Notes: generated by a model not told the origin, from the sequence alone. Numbered from the stretch's first letter, positions 36,014 to 45,521 are shown. The stretch: DNA of 64,000 nucleotides from Myxococcota bacterium (GCA_028285625.1 JANQOX010000025.1:518461-582460), one strand, 5' to 3'. A program made the numbers and translations.

Positions 36014-36790
36014 ATGTCCGAGCCCGTACTCCTCGAATCGCGCGACGAAGGCATCGTCACGCTCACCTTGAACCGGCCCAAGGCCATGAACGCCCTCTCC
36101 CAGGAGTTGCGTCGCGCCATCACCTCCGCGTTCGAGCGCCTTCAGGACGACGCCGAGGTGAAGGCGGTGATCCTCACGGGCGCCGGGCGCGCTTTCTGCG
36201 CCGGCCTCGACCTGAAGGAACTCGGGCAGCAGGGAGCGCCCGGCGGCGTCGGAGAGGGCGTGAACCTGATCGGGGCCATGAACCGGTTCGATCGGCCGAT
36301 CCTCGGCGCGATCAACGGCGTGGCGATCACGGGAGGCTTCGAGGTGGCCATCGCCTGCGACATCCTGATCGGCTCGACCGAGGCGCGCTTCGCGGACACC
36401 CATGCGCGCGTGGGCATCCTGCCCGGCTGGGGGCTCTCTCAGAAGCTCTCGCGTCTGGTGGGCATCCACCGCGCCAAGCAGCTCTCGCTCACGGGCAACT
36501 TTCTCGGGGCCGAGGAGGCCCGCGCCTGGGGCCTGCTCGGACAGGTCGTGGCGCCAGACGCCCTGCTGGATACGGCACACTCGCTGGCCAGGGACATCCT
36601 CTCATGCGATGCCGAGACGATCCGTGGCTACAAGGCGCTGATCGACGACGGGTTCGCGACGACCTACCGCGACGGCATCCGCGCCGAGACGGAGCGCTCG
36701 GTGGCGCACGCCAAGCAGGTCAGCGCCGAACAGATCGCGGAACGCCGCGCGGGCATCCAGGAGCGGGGCCGGTCCCAGAGCCGCGACTGA
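36014..36790 (+). CDS. Enoyl-CoA hydratase/isomerase family protein
   Basis: 258 residues of crotonase fold. GAGRAFCAGLDLKEL is the first oxyanion-hole loop and NGVAITGGFEVAIACDI the second, with the first catalytic Glu in GGFE. The second hydratase glutamate position reads ADTHARVGILPGWG, with His where active hydratases have Glu, as in some actinobacterial EchA proteins. It may therefore be an isomerase or act on other acyl-CoAs. The ATG at 36014 follows GAGGTCCCC. Confidence 0.9.
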   Translation: MSEPVLLESRDEGIVTLTLNRPKAMNALSQELRRAITSAFERLQDDAEVKAVILTGAGRAFCAGLDLKELGQQGAPGGVGEGVNLIGAMNRFDRPILGAINGVAITGGFEVAIACDILIGSTEARFADTHARVGILPGWGLSQKLSRLVGIHRAKQLSLTGNFLGAEEARAWGLLGQVVAPDALLDTAHSLARDILSCDAETIRGYKALIDDGFATTYRDGIRAETERSVAHAKQVSAEQIAERRAGIQERGRSQSRD

Positions 36791-36815
36791 ATCGCAGACG
36801 ATTCGAGCAGCGGGC

Positions 36816-38156
36816 TCAGTCGTCGCGCTTCAGGCAGACCTCGAGGGGAATGCGAAGGTCGTCACCGAGTTCGGCGAGTGCGCGGCGGAGCGGATCGGCG
36901 AGTGCGCGGCGAATCGGCTCGGGCAGCGTGGCGAGATCCAGCCGCACCTCGAGTACGGCACCCGGCGTGCGGGCCCCTGCCAGCTCCTCGACGGGTGGGG
37001 TCACGTGACCGAGGGGGTCGTGGGTGTCCTCGAGCCGCGCAGGAATCGGCTTCTCGGGCTCGTCATCGAACGCCTCGGCGTCCTCGAAGGCGACCGCAGC
37101 CTCCGGCTCGTCCGCATCGGGGAACAGCGAACCGGGCGCTTCGCCGGCCATTCCCACGGGCGGAAAGCCCGCAGGCTCGACCCGAGGCGTCGACTCGGAC
37201 CTGGGCTCGGGCTCGGGTTCGTCGTCGAAAGCCGTCACGCCGACCGCGACGCCCGGGGTCGTCACGTCGCCCGGCAGAAGCGAGACCGAGGTCATGTCGA
37301 GGGCGGGCTCCGCGGCACCCGCCACGCCCTCCCGCGGCGCCTCGAGCTGAACCTCGTCCGCGATGGGACGCTGATCGAGCAGGAAGGTGAGCTCGAACTC
37401 GCCGACCGCGATCACGTCGCCGACCTCGAGCTCGCGTCGGCGCACGGCCGTGCCGTTGACCGCCGTGCCGTTGATCGAGTCGAGGTCGCGCACCTCGAAA
37501 CCCTGACCCTCGCGGACCAGGATGGCATGACGTCGAGACACCCCGGGGCCATCGATGCGCACCTCGCAGTCCTCGCCGCGGCCCACGCAGAGCCGGTCGC
37601 GGTCCCACGAGATCACGCTCTCGAGCCGACCTTCGCGTTGCACCACGAGGCCGGCGTACAGGGCCGGCCCGTCCGGCGCGACCAGCGGATCGGGACCCTC
37701 CGGGACCGGCACGGCCGCCTCGGCGGCGGGCAGCGCGTCCTCGAAGGAGAAACCCGTGTCCCGCGCGAGGCCCGAGCCCGGAGAAAGGTCCTCCTCCAGG
37801 GCGAACTCGAAGAGGGACGTATGTCCACCGGCCGCGACCTCGGCGGTGTGGTCTCGGGTGGAGACTTCGCCCAGCCGGTGGCGGCCGAGTTCGACGAACA
37901 CCCCCGCGTCGAGCACCACGGCACCGGCGACGGGCTGTCCGTCCACGAACGACCCGTTGCCGCTGCCCAGGTCCTCATACACGAGACGACCCTGGTCGTC
38001 CCGATAGATCTCGGCGTGGAACCGGCTCACGGACAGGTCCGACACCACCAGGTCGTTGTCGGGCTGCCGGCCGACGCGTACGCGTCCACCCGGGTCCGGG
38101 GACGCAACGCACCCGACCTGCTGATCTCCTCGAAGGAGCTGTACCTCGGCGCCCAT
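36816..38156 (-). CDS. Twin-FHA-domain protein
   Basis: 446 residues. The first FHA domain (about 22-95) has RVGRQPDNDLVVSDLSVSRFHAEI and GSGNGSFVDG; the second (about 190-265) has CVGRGEDCEVRIDGPGVSRRHAIL and SINGTAVNG. Both keep the Arg, Ser and His needed to read phosphothreonine. The rest is acidic, low-complexity linker, then a C-terminal conserved piece (about 400-446, VRLDLATLPEPIRRALADPLRRALAELG). It probably scaffolds a Ser/Thr-kinase pathway; no kinase or phosphatase is in the window. The start is the ATG at 38156. Confidence 0.9.
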   Translation of the reverse strand: MGAEVQLLRGDQQVGCVASPDPGGRVRVGRQPDNDLVVSDLSVSRFHAEIYRDDQGRLVYEDLGSGNGSFVDGQPVAGAVVLDAGVFVELGRHRLGEVSTRDHTAEVAAGGHTSLFEFALEEDLSPGSGLARDTGFSFEDALPAAEAAVPVPEGPDPLVAPDGPALYAGLVVQREGRLESVISWDRDRLCVGRGEDCEVRIDGPGVSRRHAILVREGQGFEVRDLDSINGTAVNGTAVRRRELEVGDVIAVGEFELTFLLDQRPIADEVQLEAPREGVAGAAEPALDMTSVSLLPGDVTTPGVAVGVTAFDDEPEPEPRSESTPRVEPAGFPPVGMAGEAPGSLFPDADEPEAAVAFEDAEAFDDEPEKPIPARLEDTHDPLGHVTPPVEELAGARTPGAVLEVRLDLATLPEPIRRALADPLRRALAELGDDLRIPLEVCLKRDD

Positions 38157-38205
38157 GGAACCCCCAAGCGCCCGGTCTGCGCGCGCGCGGCCGGGGCCTA
38201 GGCGT

Positions 38206-38793
38206 TCATCGGCCGTCGCTGGCCGGCACTTGAACGGAACGCGCCATGGCGCGCTCGAGACCGAAGACGTGGTCGTCGCGCGCGTCCATGGCCCGCAGGG
38301 CCACGGCGAGTTCGCGCACGTACTCCACGTTGCTCCCGCTCGGGCCATGGCTGCCGAGCACCTGCGCGGCGATCGCCGCCAGCGGTGCCGGGCCGAGGTA
38401 GTTCGGGTTGTCTTCGGTGGCCACGTAGACGAGGCCATCCCGGATCGCCGGGCCGCCGTCCGCCAGGTGCAGGGTCACGCGGTGGCGGGCGTAGCCGCCC
38501 TTCTCGCGCCAGTCGAGGTGGTCGAGGACCTCCGAACGGTCCGCCGCAGCGATTCGATAGGCCGTGCCGAAGCAGCGCGCCCCTCGGTCCGAGATCAGCG
38601 TCACGACCCGGCCGGGCGCACCGGGCGTGCCGCGGTGGTCGGTCGAACCCTGCCAGAAGCGGCGGGTCCAGTCTCGGACGAACGCCGGCCGGCGCTCGAG
38701 GTGCACGAACGACGGGCGCCACACCAGTGAGCCGTACCCGAACAGCCACAGGTCACCGGGCGTGGCATCGCCCTCGCCGGCCGCGCCTGTCAG
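38206..38793 (-). CDS. ChaC-like gamma-glutamylcyclotransferase
   Basis: 195 residues from the proposed start. WLFGYGSLVWRPSF is the ChaC substrate-binding loop and DHLDWREKGGYARH carries the catalytic Glu; NPNYLGPAP is also family-typical. ChaC cleaves glutathione to 5-oxoproline and Cys-Gly. No ATG, GTG or TTG lies between the upstream stop and the domain; the only initiation-like codon is a CTG at 38793 that overlaps the upstream TGA (CTGA). Either a rare CTG start with coupling is used, or the frame begins far upstream inside the YHS gene. Confidence 0.8.
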   Translation of the reverse strand: MTGAAGEGDATPGDLWLFGYGSLVWRPSFVHLERRPAFVRDWTRRFWQGSTDHRGTPGAPGRVVTLISDRGARCFGTAYRIAAADRSEVLDHLDWREKGGYARHRVTLHLADGGPAIRDGLVYVATEDNPNYLGPAPLAAIAAQVLGSHGPSGSNVEYVRELAVALRAMDARDDHVFGLERAMARSVQVPASDGR

Positions 38794-39272
38794 TCCTCGA
38801 GCAGCTTGGGCCAGTTCTCGTCCGCCTTCGCGATGTATCCGGGAATGTCCTGCTCCCAGCGCGCCTGGATCGCCGGATTCAGGTTCAAGTAGAGCTTGCC
38901 ATCCACGATGCGCCAGGCCTCCGGATCGATTCCCGCCGTCGCGCCCTGACTGACCGCGTAGGCACAGTAGCCGCCGTACTGCGGGGCATAGCGTTCGGGG
39001 GCTTCGACGAACGCGGCGCGATTCGCGTCGCTCGCGAAGCGCCACGTGGCGCCCTGCCATTCGAAGCTGTGGTCCGCCACGCCGCGCACGGGCCGCCCGT
39101 CTCGAAAGTACGCCACGGGGTCATGGCCCTCGATGGCGATGCCACCGAGGAAGGACTGGTTCACGGGGTCGATGGCAGCAGCGGGTGAGGCCGCAACCAG
39201 AGCCAGCGCGGCACAAGCCAGCAGGAGCAGGATGGCGCTGCGCGCGCCGGGGTTTCGATCGTTGCGGGACAT
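38790..39272 (-). CDS. Exported YHS-domain protein
   Basis: 160 residues. A signal peptide (about 1-32, ILLLLACAALALVAASPAAA) is followed by a YHS-type domain (about 40-110, GIAIEGHDPVAYFRDGRPVRG, FASDANRAAFVEAPERYAPQYGGYCAYAV). YHS domains often bind metals; the single cysteine in GGYCAY is kept. The rest is VDGKLYLNLNPAIQARWEQD, common in exported YHS proteins. The start is the ATG at 39272 with GAGGAG nine bases before it. The stop overlaps the ChaC-like start. Confidence 0.85.
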   Translation of the reverse strand: MSRNDRNPGARSAILLLLACAALALVAASPAAAIDPVNQSFLGGIAIEGHDPVAYFRDGRPVRGVADHSFEWQGATWRFASDANRAAFVEAPERYAPQYGGYCAYAVSQGATAGIDPEAWRIVDGKLYLNLNPAIQARWEQDIPGYIAKADENWPKLLED

Positions 39273-39300
39273 CGTCGGTCTCCTCTCGGGTTGCGACGTT

Positions 39301-39358
39301 CGATGCCAGGCGAACCGCTTCGGTTGCACCCCTCGGTGCCGGGCGACCGACTTCGGTT
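39301..39358. repeat. Imperfect 33-bp-period tandem repeat upstream of the YHS gene
   Basis: Bases 39301-39325 and 39334-39358 match at 20 of 25 positions. They lie in the 111-bp space between greB and the YHS gene. Confidence 0.6.
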
Positions 39359-39383
39359 TCGGTACACGACGCGGCGGCGAAAC

Positions 39384-39869
39384 CTATGCGTCCTCTTCGT
39401 CGTACTCGTAACGGACGCGGAGGATGCTCAGCATGGTGGCGCCACGAGGACGGCGAAGCTCTACTTCGTCGCCCTGCGTTCGGCCCATCAGCGCCTGCCC
39501 CAACGGCGACTCGATGCTGATCCGATTGGCCCCGGCATCCGACTCGTCCGGCCCCACCAGGCGGTACTCCTGCACCTCTCCTTCCTCGTCCTCGACCTCG
39601 ACATACGCCCCGAAGTAGACACGCCCTTCCTGATCCGGCGTGTTGCGCACCACCGTGAGCGCGTCCATGCGCTTGCTGAGAAAGCGCAGCCGGCGATCGA
39701 TCTCACGCAGCCGCTTCTTGCCGTAGATGTACTCGGCGTTCTCCGAGCGGTCACCCAGCGCCGCGGCGTCGGACACCTCGCGGGTCACCTTCGGGCGCTC
39801 GACGCGCCAGAGGTACTCGGCCTCCTGCTGGAGGCGCTCGAAACCCTCGGGTGTGATGTAGCTGCCCAC
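39384..39869 (-). CDS. greB: Transcription elongation factor GreB/GreA
   Basis: 161 residues. The N-terminal coiled coil carries GDRSENAEYIYGKKRLREIDRR at the tip, whose acidic residues reach the RNA polymerase active site. The C-terminal FKBP-like domain has VYFGAYVEVEDEEG and ISIESPLGQALMGRTQGDEVE. YIYGKKRLREID is the GreB-type sequence. It rescues backtracked polymerase by stimulating RNA cleavage. The start is GTG at 39869 (GSYITPEGFERL), divergent from the SNF2 gene by 118 bp. Confidence 0.92.
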   Translation of the reverse strand: MGSYITPEGFERLQQEAEYLWRVERPKVTREVSDAAALGDRSENAEYIYGKKRLREIDRRLRFLSKRMDALTVVRNTPDQEGRVYFGAYVEVEDEEGEVQEYRLVGPDESDAGANRISIESPLGQALMGRTQGDEVELRRPRGATMLSILRVRYEYDEEDA

Positions 39870-39987
39870 GCGCGAAGACTGACACGAAGCCCGGCGGGCG
39901 CCAGCCGAACCGAACGGCTCGCCCGGCAGGCCTCCGCGGCTCGCCGCGCTGCTTGCGAGGCAGGCCTCGGCGACTAGCCTCGCCCCC

Positions 39988-42927
39988 TTGCAGGAACTCT
40001 TCGACAACGTGCGCGAGTCGGCATCGCGCCCGGTCTGGTCGCGCGGGGTCGAACTTGCACGCCAGGGCGCGGTCGAGGGCGAGCACGCCGAAGCGGCCGA
40101 GGTGGTGGTGCGCGTCCGCACCCGCGGCGTCGTGCATCCGAGCGTGATCCTGTACGTCGACGACGCCGAGTGGGAATGCGACTGCGGCGGGCCGGACGAC
40201 CCCTGCGAGCACGTGGCCGCCGCGGCCATCGCCGTTCGGAAGGCCCGCCAGCAGGGCGAGGCCCTGCCCACCGGACGCAGGTCGGGGCGCGTGGCCTACC
40301 GGTTCAACACCGGCCCCGAGGGCATCTCACTGGAGCGCACGATCCGTACCGAGGACGAAGAAGTCCCCCTGCGTACCACGCTTGCGGCGCTCGCCTCGGG
40401 GCGCGTGAGCGGTCCGGAGGTCACCGCCACCCAGGCGGACCTCGCCATCGAGCACGCGTTGGGACCGCGGTTGGCGGGCGCCCTGCCCCATGGCGTGCTG
40501 CGTGCGCTGCTGAAGCCCCTGGCCGAGGTGACCGACCTCACCCTGGATGGCGAGCCCGTAAGTGCCGAACCCGAGCCGGCGGGCCTGCGGGCGATCCTGG
40601 AGGACGACCCCGAGGGCTTTCGCCTGCGCGTCCGGCGCGACCCGCCGATCGACCGCGACCTGGGTTCGGGGCTGGTCCGTTGCGCCGACACGCTTCGTCC
40701 GGTGGCCGGCACGCAGTTGCTCGGACGCGAGCTCGAGTCGCTGCGCGGGCGCGGGCGCCTGATTCGCGCCGACGAGGTCGCCGAACTGCTCGGCGAGGTG
40801 CTGCCCGACCTGGAGACCCGCGTCCCCGTCGACGTGGTCGCCACGCGACTGCCCACGGCGCGCCGCGAGAAGCCGCGACTGGTGGTGGACCTCGACGAGG
40901 CCGGCGGCCAGATGCGCGCGCTGGCCACGCTCGTCTACGGCGACCCTCCGGTGGCCCGTGTGGACGCGGGCCGTCTCACGCACCTCGAGGGCCCGGTGCC
41001 GATCCGCGACGAAGAGGAGGAGCGCCGCCTCACGGAACGCCTGCGCACCGCCTTCGGGCTCGTCCCGGGCCGACGCGTCGAACTCACGACGCCCGACGCC
41101 CTCGACCTGGTCGAGCGACTCGATCGCTTCGATGCGCAGGTCGTCGGCGACGCGCGCCGCCGCTACCGACGCGAAGCCTCGCTCGTGCCCGACCTGCGAA
41201 TCGACGGACGACGGATGCAGCTCGACTTTCGCAGCGGCGCAGGCGAGACCGCGGGCGCGGGCGACGGCGCCGGTGCAAGGGCCGAAGCCGGCGCCGTACT
41301 CGCCGCGTGGCGGCGCGGTGAATCGTTCGTCCAGCTCGATGGCGGCGGGTTCGCACCGCTTCCCGCCGACTGGCTGGCACGACATGGCCAACGCGTTGCA
41401 GACCTGCTCGCGGCCCGGGGAGAGCGCGACAGCGAAGAGCTGCCCGCCGCCCTGCTGCCCGACCTCGCGCGGCTCTGCGACGACCTCGACGAGCCGCGCC
41501 CGGACCTCGGCGCGCTCGAGCGCCTGGTGGCGACAGGCCACGCCGCCACCGCGGCCCCGCTCCCGGAGGACCTTCGGGCGGAGCTGCGACCGTATCAGCG
41601 GGTCGGCGTCGATTGGCTGGCTTCCCTCGGCGAGGCCGAGCTCGGCGCGCTTCTCGCCGACGACATGGGCCTCGGCAAGACCGTCCAGGCACTCGCGGCC
41701 CTGCGTCCGCCTGCGCTGGTGGTGGCCCCGACCAGTGTCCTGCCGAACTGGGCCCATGAAATCAAGCAGTTCCGGCCCTCCGTTCGCGTGTCACTTCACC
41801 ACGGGGCCCGGCGCGCGCTCGACCCGGACGCCGAGATCACCCTCACCAGCTACGCGCTGCTGCGCCGAGACCGTGACGATCTCGCGGCGGTGGACTGGGA
41901 GACCCTGGTGCTCGACGAAGCCCAGGCGATCAAGAACCCGCAGAGCCAGGTGGCCGAGGCCGCCCACGCGCTTCGAGCGGCCCGCCGCATCGCGCTCACC
42001 GGCACGCCGATCGAGAACCGGCTGACCGAACTGTGGAGTCAGATGCACCTGCTGAACCGCGGGCTCCTCGGCAGCCGCGCCGACTTCGAGGCGCGCTACG
42101 CGGGGCCGATCGCGTCGGGCGACGAAGCGATGGCGGCGCACCTGCGCGAGCGCATCCGCCCGTTCGTGCTGCGACGCCGCAAGAGCGAGGTCGCACCCGA
42201 GTTGCCCCCGCGCACCGAGAGCGTGCTGCGCGTCGCGCTTCGCGACGACGAGCGCGCGGTCTACGACGCCGTGCGCGCGGCCACCCTCGAAGACGTGGTC
42301 GCCCGCCTCGAGTCGGGGGGCGGCGTGATGGCCGCACTCGAGGCCCTGCTGCGACTGCGACAGGCCTGCTGCGATGCGAGCCTGGTTCCCGGGCAGAGTG
42401 CGGGCGACGAGCCGTCGTCGAAGCTCGCATTGCTTCGCGATCGCCTCGAAACCGCAAGCGCCGACGGACACAAGGCCCTGGTGTTCAGCCAGTGGACGGG
42501 GCTGCTCGACCGGGTCGAGCCGCTGCTCGAAGAGGCCGACCTGCCCTTCGTGCGCCTCGATGGCAGCACGCGAGACCGGCAGTCCGTGGTCGACTCCTTC
42601 CAGTCTCCCGACGGCCCGCCCGTCTTCCTGATTTCGCTGCGTGCAGGCGGCACCGGCCTCAACCTGACCGCCGCCGACCATGTGTTCCTGCTCGACCCAT
42701 GGTGGAACCCCGCGGTGGAGGACCAGGCCGCCGATCGTGCCCACCGCATCGGTCAGGATCGGCCGGTGTTCGTGCACCGGATGGTGGCGCGAGATTCGGT
42801 GGAGGAACGCATCCTGGCGCTCCAGGCGCGCAAGCGCGCACTGGCGGAGTCGGCCCTGGGCGACGCCGCCACGGCGCCTACCCTTTCGCGAGCCGACATC
42901 CTCGAGCTGCTCCAGGGGGACGCATGA
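39988..42927 (+). CDS. SWIM zinc-finger SNF2-family helicase
   Basis: 979 residues. A SWIM zinc motif sits near 57-75 (CDCGGPDDPCEHVAA), a poorly conserved middle region runs to about 520, and the SNF2 ATPase follows. Walker A is ADDMGLGKT (about 557), the DEAQ box LDEAQAIKN (about 641), and helicase-C has LRAGGTGLNLTAADHVFLLD and DRAHRIGQ. Such bacterial HepA/RapA-like proteins move along DNA and may remodel polymerase or other complexes. The TTG start at 39988 leaves a short N-terminus before the SWIM domain. Confidence 0.93.
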   Translation: MQELFDNVRESASRPVWSRGVELARQGAVEGEHAEAAEVVVRVRTRGVVHPSVILYVDDAEWECDCGGPDDPCEHVAAAAIAVRKARQQGEALPTGRRSGRVAYRFNTGPEGISLERTIRTEDEEVPLRTTLAALASGRVSGPEVTATQADLAIEHALGPRLAGALPHGVLRALLKPLAEVTDLTLDGEPVSAEPEPAGLRAILEDDPEGFRLRVRRDPPIDRDLGSGLVRCADTLRPVAGTQLLGRELESLRGRGRLIRADEVAELLGEVLPDLETRVPVDVVATRLPTARREKPRLVVDLDEAGGQMRALATLVYGDPPVARVDAGRLTHLEGPVPIRDEEEERRLTERLRTAFGLVPGRRVELTTPDALDLVERLDRFDAQVVGDARRRYRREASLVPDLRIDGRRMQLDFRSGAGETAGAGDGAGARAEAGAVLAAWRRGESFVQLDGGGFAPLPADWLARHGQRVADLLAARGERDSEELPAALLPDLARLCDDLDEPRPDLGALERLVATGHAATAAPLPEDLRAELRPYQRVGVDWLASLGEAELGALLADDMGLGKTVQALAALRPPALVVAPTSVLPNWAHEIKQFRPSVRVSLHHGARRALDPDAEITLTSYALLRRDRDDLAAVDWETLVLDEAQAIKNPQSQVAEAAHALRAARRIALTGTPIENRLTELWSQMHLLNRGLLGSRADFEARYAGPIASGDEAMAAHLRERIRPFVLRRRKSEVAPELPPRTESVLRVALRDDERAVYDAVRAATLEDVVARLESGGGVMAALEALLRLRQACCDASLVPGQSAGDEPSSKLALLRDRLETASADGHKALVFSQWTGLLDRVEPLLEEADLPFVRLDGSTRDRQSVVDSFQSPDGPPVFLISLRAGGTGLNLTAADHVFLLDPWWNPAVEDQAADRAHRIGQDRPVFVHRMVARDSVEERILALQARKRALAESALGDAATAPTLSRADILELLQGDA

Positions 42928-42951
42928 ACCGGGCACCGGCCGAGTGACGCG

Positions 42952-43467
42952 ATGACCGACCCCGACGAGGTCGAGGCCCGCGTACGTGCCGACATTGCCA
43001 ACCACGGCTGGCACGCGGCGCTCATTCCCGGTGAGCAGGGGACGCCGGGCTGGGCCTGCAGCATCGGTCTGCACGAACGGTTCGACCATGCCGAGCTCGT
43101 GGTCTTCGGCCCTGAGCTCTCGGTGGTGCGCGCGCTACTGACCCGCCTGGCCGACGACGTCGCCAACGGGCGTCGGTTCGCCGACGGCGAAGAGCCCGAC
43201 GACGTCCTCGAAGGGCAGCGCCTGGCCCTGCGAAGCGTCGACCGCGCCTGGTACGGGCCCTTCCTCGGCAACGTGGCCTGGCACTACCGAAGCGAGGACT
43301 TCCCGGCGCTCCAGTGCTTCTGGCCCGACGCCGCGGGGCGGCTTCCGTGGGAGCCGGGGGCCGACCCTTCCTGCGCGCCGCTCCAGCCGCGCCTCGACCT
43401 CGCGGACCCTGCCCAGGCACTCGACCCGGACCTCGAGGCGTTGCTGCGCCGCGAAGGTGCCCTGTAG
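42952..43467 (+). CDS. DUF4262-domain protein
   Basis: 171 residues. The pattern NHGWHAALIPGEQGTPGWACSIGLHERFDHAELVVFG is typical of DUF4262, a family of unknown function. No signal peptide or membrane segment. The gene starts 24 bp after the SNF2 helicase gene and overlaps or abuts the next oxidoreductase gene, so the three are probably cotranscribed. Confidence 0.8.
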   Translation: MTDPDEVEARVRADIANHGWHAALIPGEQGTPGWACSIGLHERFDHAELVVFGPELSVVRALLTRLADDVANGRRFADGEEPDDVLEGQRLALRSVDRAWYGPFLGNVAWHYRSEDFPALQCFWPDAAGRLPWEPGADPSCAPLQPRLDLADPAQALDPDLEALLRREGAL

Positions 43468-43477
43468 ACTCGCCGCC

Positions 43478-44950
43478 TTGCACGTCGTCGTCATCGGAGG
43501 AAGCGTGGCCGGCCTGGCCACGGGGCTGCTGCTCACGAGAGACGGTCACCGGGTGACCCTGCTCGAGAAGGACGCCACGCCCTTCCCCGAGAGCCCGATG
43601 GCCGCCTTCGAGCGCTGGGACCGGCGCGGGGCACCGCAGGTGCGCCACAGCCACGCGTTCCTGGCCCGTCTGCGCAACGAACTGCGCGATCGCGCCCCCG
43701 ACCTGCTGGCCGCACTGCTCGAAGCGGGCGCCGAAGAGCTGCCCTTCGATGGCCTGCTGCGCCCCGAGATCGACGACCGCTCCCCGCGCGAGGGAGACGA
43801 AGACCTGGTGATGCTGGCCTGTCGGCGCATCACCTTCGAATGGGTGCTCCACCATCAGGTGCAGGGCGAGCCGGGCGTCACGCTCCGCGATGGTTGCGAG
43901 GTGCTCGGCCTCGAGGCCGAGCCGCAGGCGGACGGGCCGCCCCGCGTCTGTGGCGTTCGCATCCGGCACGACGGCGGCGAGGAAGTGCTGGCCGCCGACC
44001 TCGTGGTGGATGCCTCCGGGCGCCGTTCGCGCCTGCCGCGTTGGCTCGACGCGATCGGGGCCGAGGCTCCCGAAGAAGCATCCGAAGCCTGCGGCATCTT
44101 CTACTGCTCGCGCTTCTACCGCCTACGCCCGGGAGCCGAGACCCCGCCGCGGGATGCCGTGATCGGCGCCGACCTCGGCTACCTCAAGTACGGGATCTTT
44201 CACGGCGACGGCAACATCTTCTCGCTCACGTTCGCGGCACCGCCCGAGGACAAGGGCCTGCGCGCACTGCTGCGCACGGCCCCCTTCGAAGCCGCCGCAC
44301 GCGCCCTGCCCGCCACCGAGCCCTGGGTCGCGCCCGAGATCGCCGAGCCCATCACCGACGTCCACGGCATGGACCGGCTGATGAACACGCGGCGCCAGTT
44401 CGTTCGCGACGGCCGGCCGCTGGCGCGCTCGGTCGTCGCGGTGGGCGACGCGGCCATCCACACGAACCCCATGTACGGCCGGGGGTGCACCTTCGCCGTG
44501 GTCTACGCGGCGCTGCTGGCGGACGCGCTGCGCGCGCACCCGGACGATCGCGACGCTCTCGCCGTGGCCCTCGCCGAGGCCGAAGCACGCGAAGTCGTGC
44601 CCTGGTACGAGCTCACGCTCGGACAGGACCGTGACGCCATCGAGCTGGCGGCGAGCCTACGCGAGCCCGCCGAGCCGGAGACCCAGCAAGCGACGGGCGC
44701 CGTCGACCCCAAGGCCTACATGCGCGACCTGATGAAGCGCGGCCTGCTTCCCGCCCTGCGCACCGACGCGACCGTGCTGCGTGCCTTCATGCGCGCGGTG
44801 AACCTGCTCGAGCCGCCGGGCGACCTGATGCGCGACCCCGAGGTGCTGCGCCGGGTGATCGCCTCGTACGAGGCCCGGGACACCCGCATCGAGCCCGATC
44901 TGGGGCCCGATCGCGCCAGCATGCTCGAGCTTCTCGCCGACGCCGCCTGA
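43478..44950 (+). CDS. FAD-dependent oxidoreductase / monooxygenase-like protein
   Basis: 490 residues. VVVIGGSVAGLATGLLLTRDGHRVTLLEKD is the FAD dinucleotide motif (GGSVAG variant of GxGxxG), DLVVDASGRRSRLP lies in the middle and VVAVGDAAIHTNPMYGRGCT is the GD flavin-ribityl motif of the PHBH class. The C-terminal 100 residues are extra helices. Substrate unknown. The start was taken as the TTG at 43478, just before the first strand; a GTG at 43457 overlapping the DUF4262 gene is an alternative. Confidence 0.85.
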   Translation: MHVVVIGGSVAGLATGLLLTRDGHRVTLLEKDATPFPESPMAAFERWDRRGAPQVRHSHAFLARLRNELRDRAPDLLAALLEAGAEELPFDGLLRPEIDDRSPREGDEDLVMLACRRITFEWVLHHQVQGEPGVTLRDGCEVLGLEAEPQADGPPRVCGVRIRHDGGEEVLAADLVVDASGRRSRLPRWLDAIGAEAPEEASEACGIFYCSRFYRLRPGAETPPRDAVIGADLGYLKYGIFHGDGNIFSLTFAAPPEDKGLRALLRTAPFEAAARALPATEPWVAPEIAEPITDVHGMDRLMNTRRQFVRDGRPLARSVVAVGDAAIHTNPMYGRGCTFAVVYAALLADALRAHPDDRDALAVALAEAEAREVVPWYELTLGQDRDAIELAASLREPAEPETQQATGAVDPKAYMRDLMKRGLLPALRTDATVLRAFMRAVNLLEPPGDLMRDPEVLRRVIASYEARDTRIEPDLGPDRASMLELLADAA

Positions 44951-45039
44951 CCCTCGAACGCCACGAGAGGGCGTCCGCCTCCAGCGGTTCGCGGGCGCCG
45001 GTGCGGGCGCGATATCCTGACCGATCCGAGGAGGACCCC

Positions 45040-45519
45040 ATGTCGAAGGCCGAAGCCGCAATCGAGATCTTCAAGAAGCACCTGGGCGCGACCGAAGGTG
45101 TCGGCGAGTGGCACCACGTCACCCAGGAACAGATCAACCTGTTCGCCGATGCCACAGGCGACCACCAGTTCATCCACATCGACCCCGAGAAGTCGGCGGA
45201 GCTCTCGCCCTACAAGGTGACGATCGCCCATGGCTTCCTCACCTTGTCGCTGGTGGTGCACCTGGGCAAGACCGTCCCCAACGCAGCGCCGGAAGCGTAC
45301 GAGGGCGTGGTGATGGGCGTGAACTACGGGCTCGACAAGGTGCGCTTTCCCGCACCGGTGAAGGTCGACTCGAAGGTGCGCGCCCGGCGCGAACTCGTCG
45401 AAGCCGAGCTCAAGAACCCGACGACGATCCAGATCAAGCAGCGGGTCACCGTGGAGATCGAGGGCGAAGAAAAGCCGGGCTGCGTGGCCGAGACGCTCTC
45501 GCGCCTGATCTACGCCTAG
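45040..45519 (+). CDS. MaoC-family (R)-specific enoyl-CoA hydratase
   Basis: 159 residues of hot-dog fold. FADATGDHQFIHIDPEKSAE is the hydratase-2 motif with the catalytic Asp and His, and TIAHGFLTLSL is the second conserved block. It hydrates trans-2-enoyl-CoA or related thioesters. GAGGAGGA before the ATG at 45040 is a strong ribosome site. A carboxymuconolactone decarboxylase-family gene starts 2 bp after it. Confidence 0.93.
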   Translation: MSKAEAAIEIFKKHLGATEGVGEWHHVTQEQINLFADATGDHQFIHIDPEKSAELSPYKVTIAHGFLTLSLVVHLGKTVPNAAPEAYEGVVMGVNYGLDKVRFPAPVKVDSKVRARRELVEAELKNPTTIQIKQRVTVEIEGEEKPGCVAETLSRLIYA

Positions 45520-45521
45520 CC

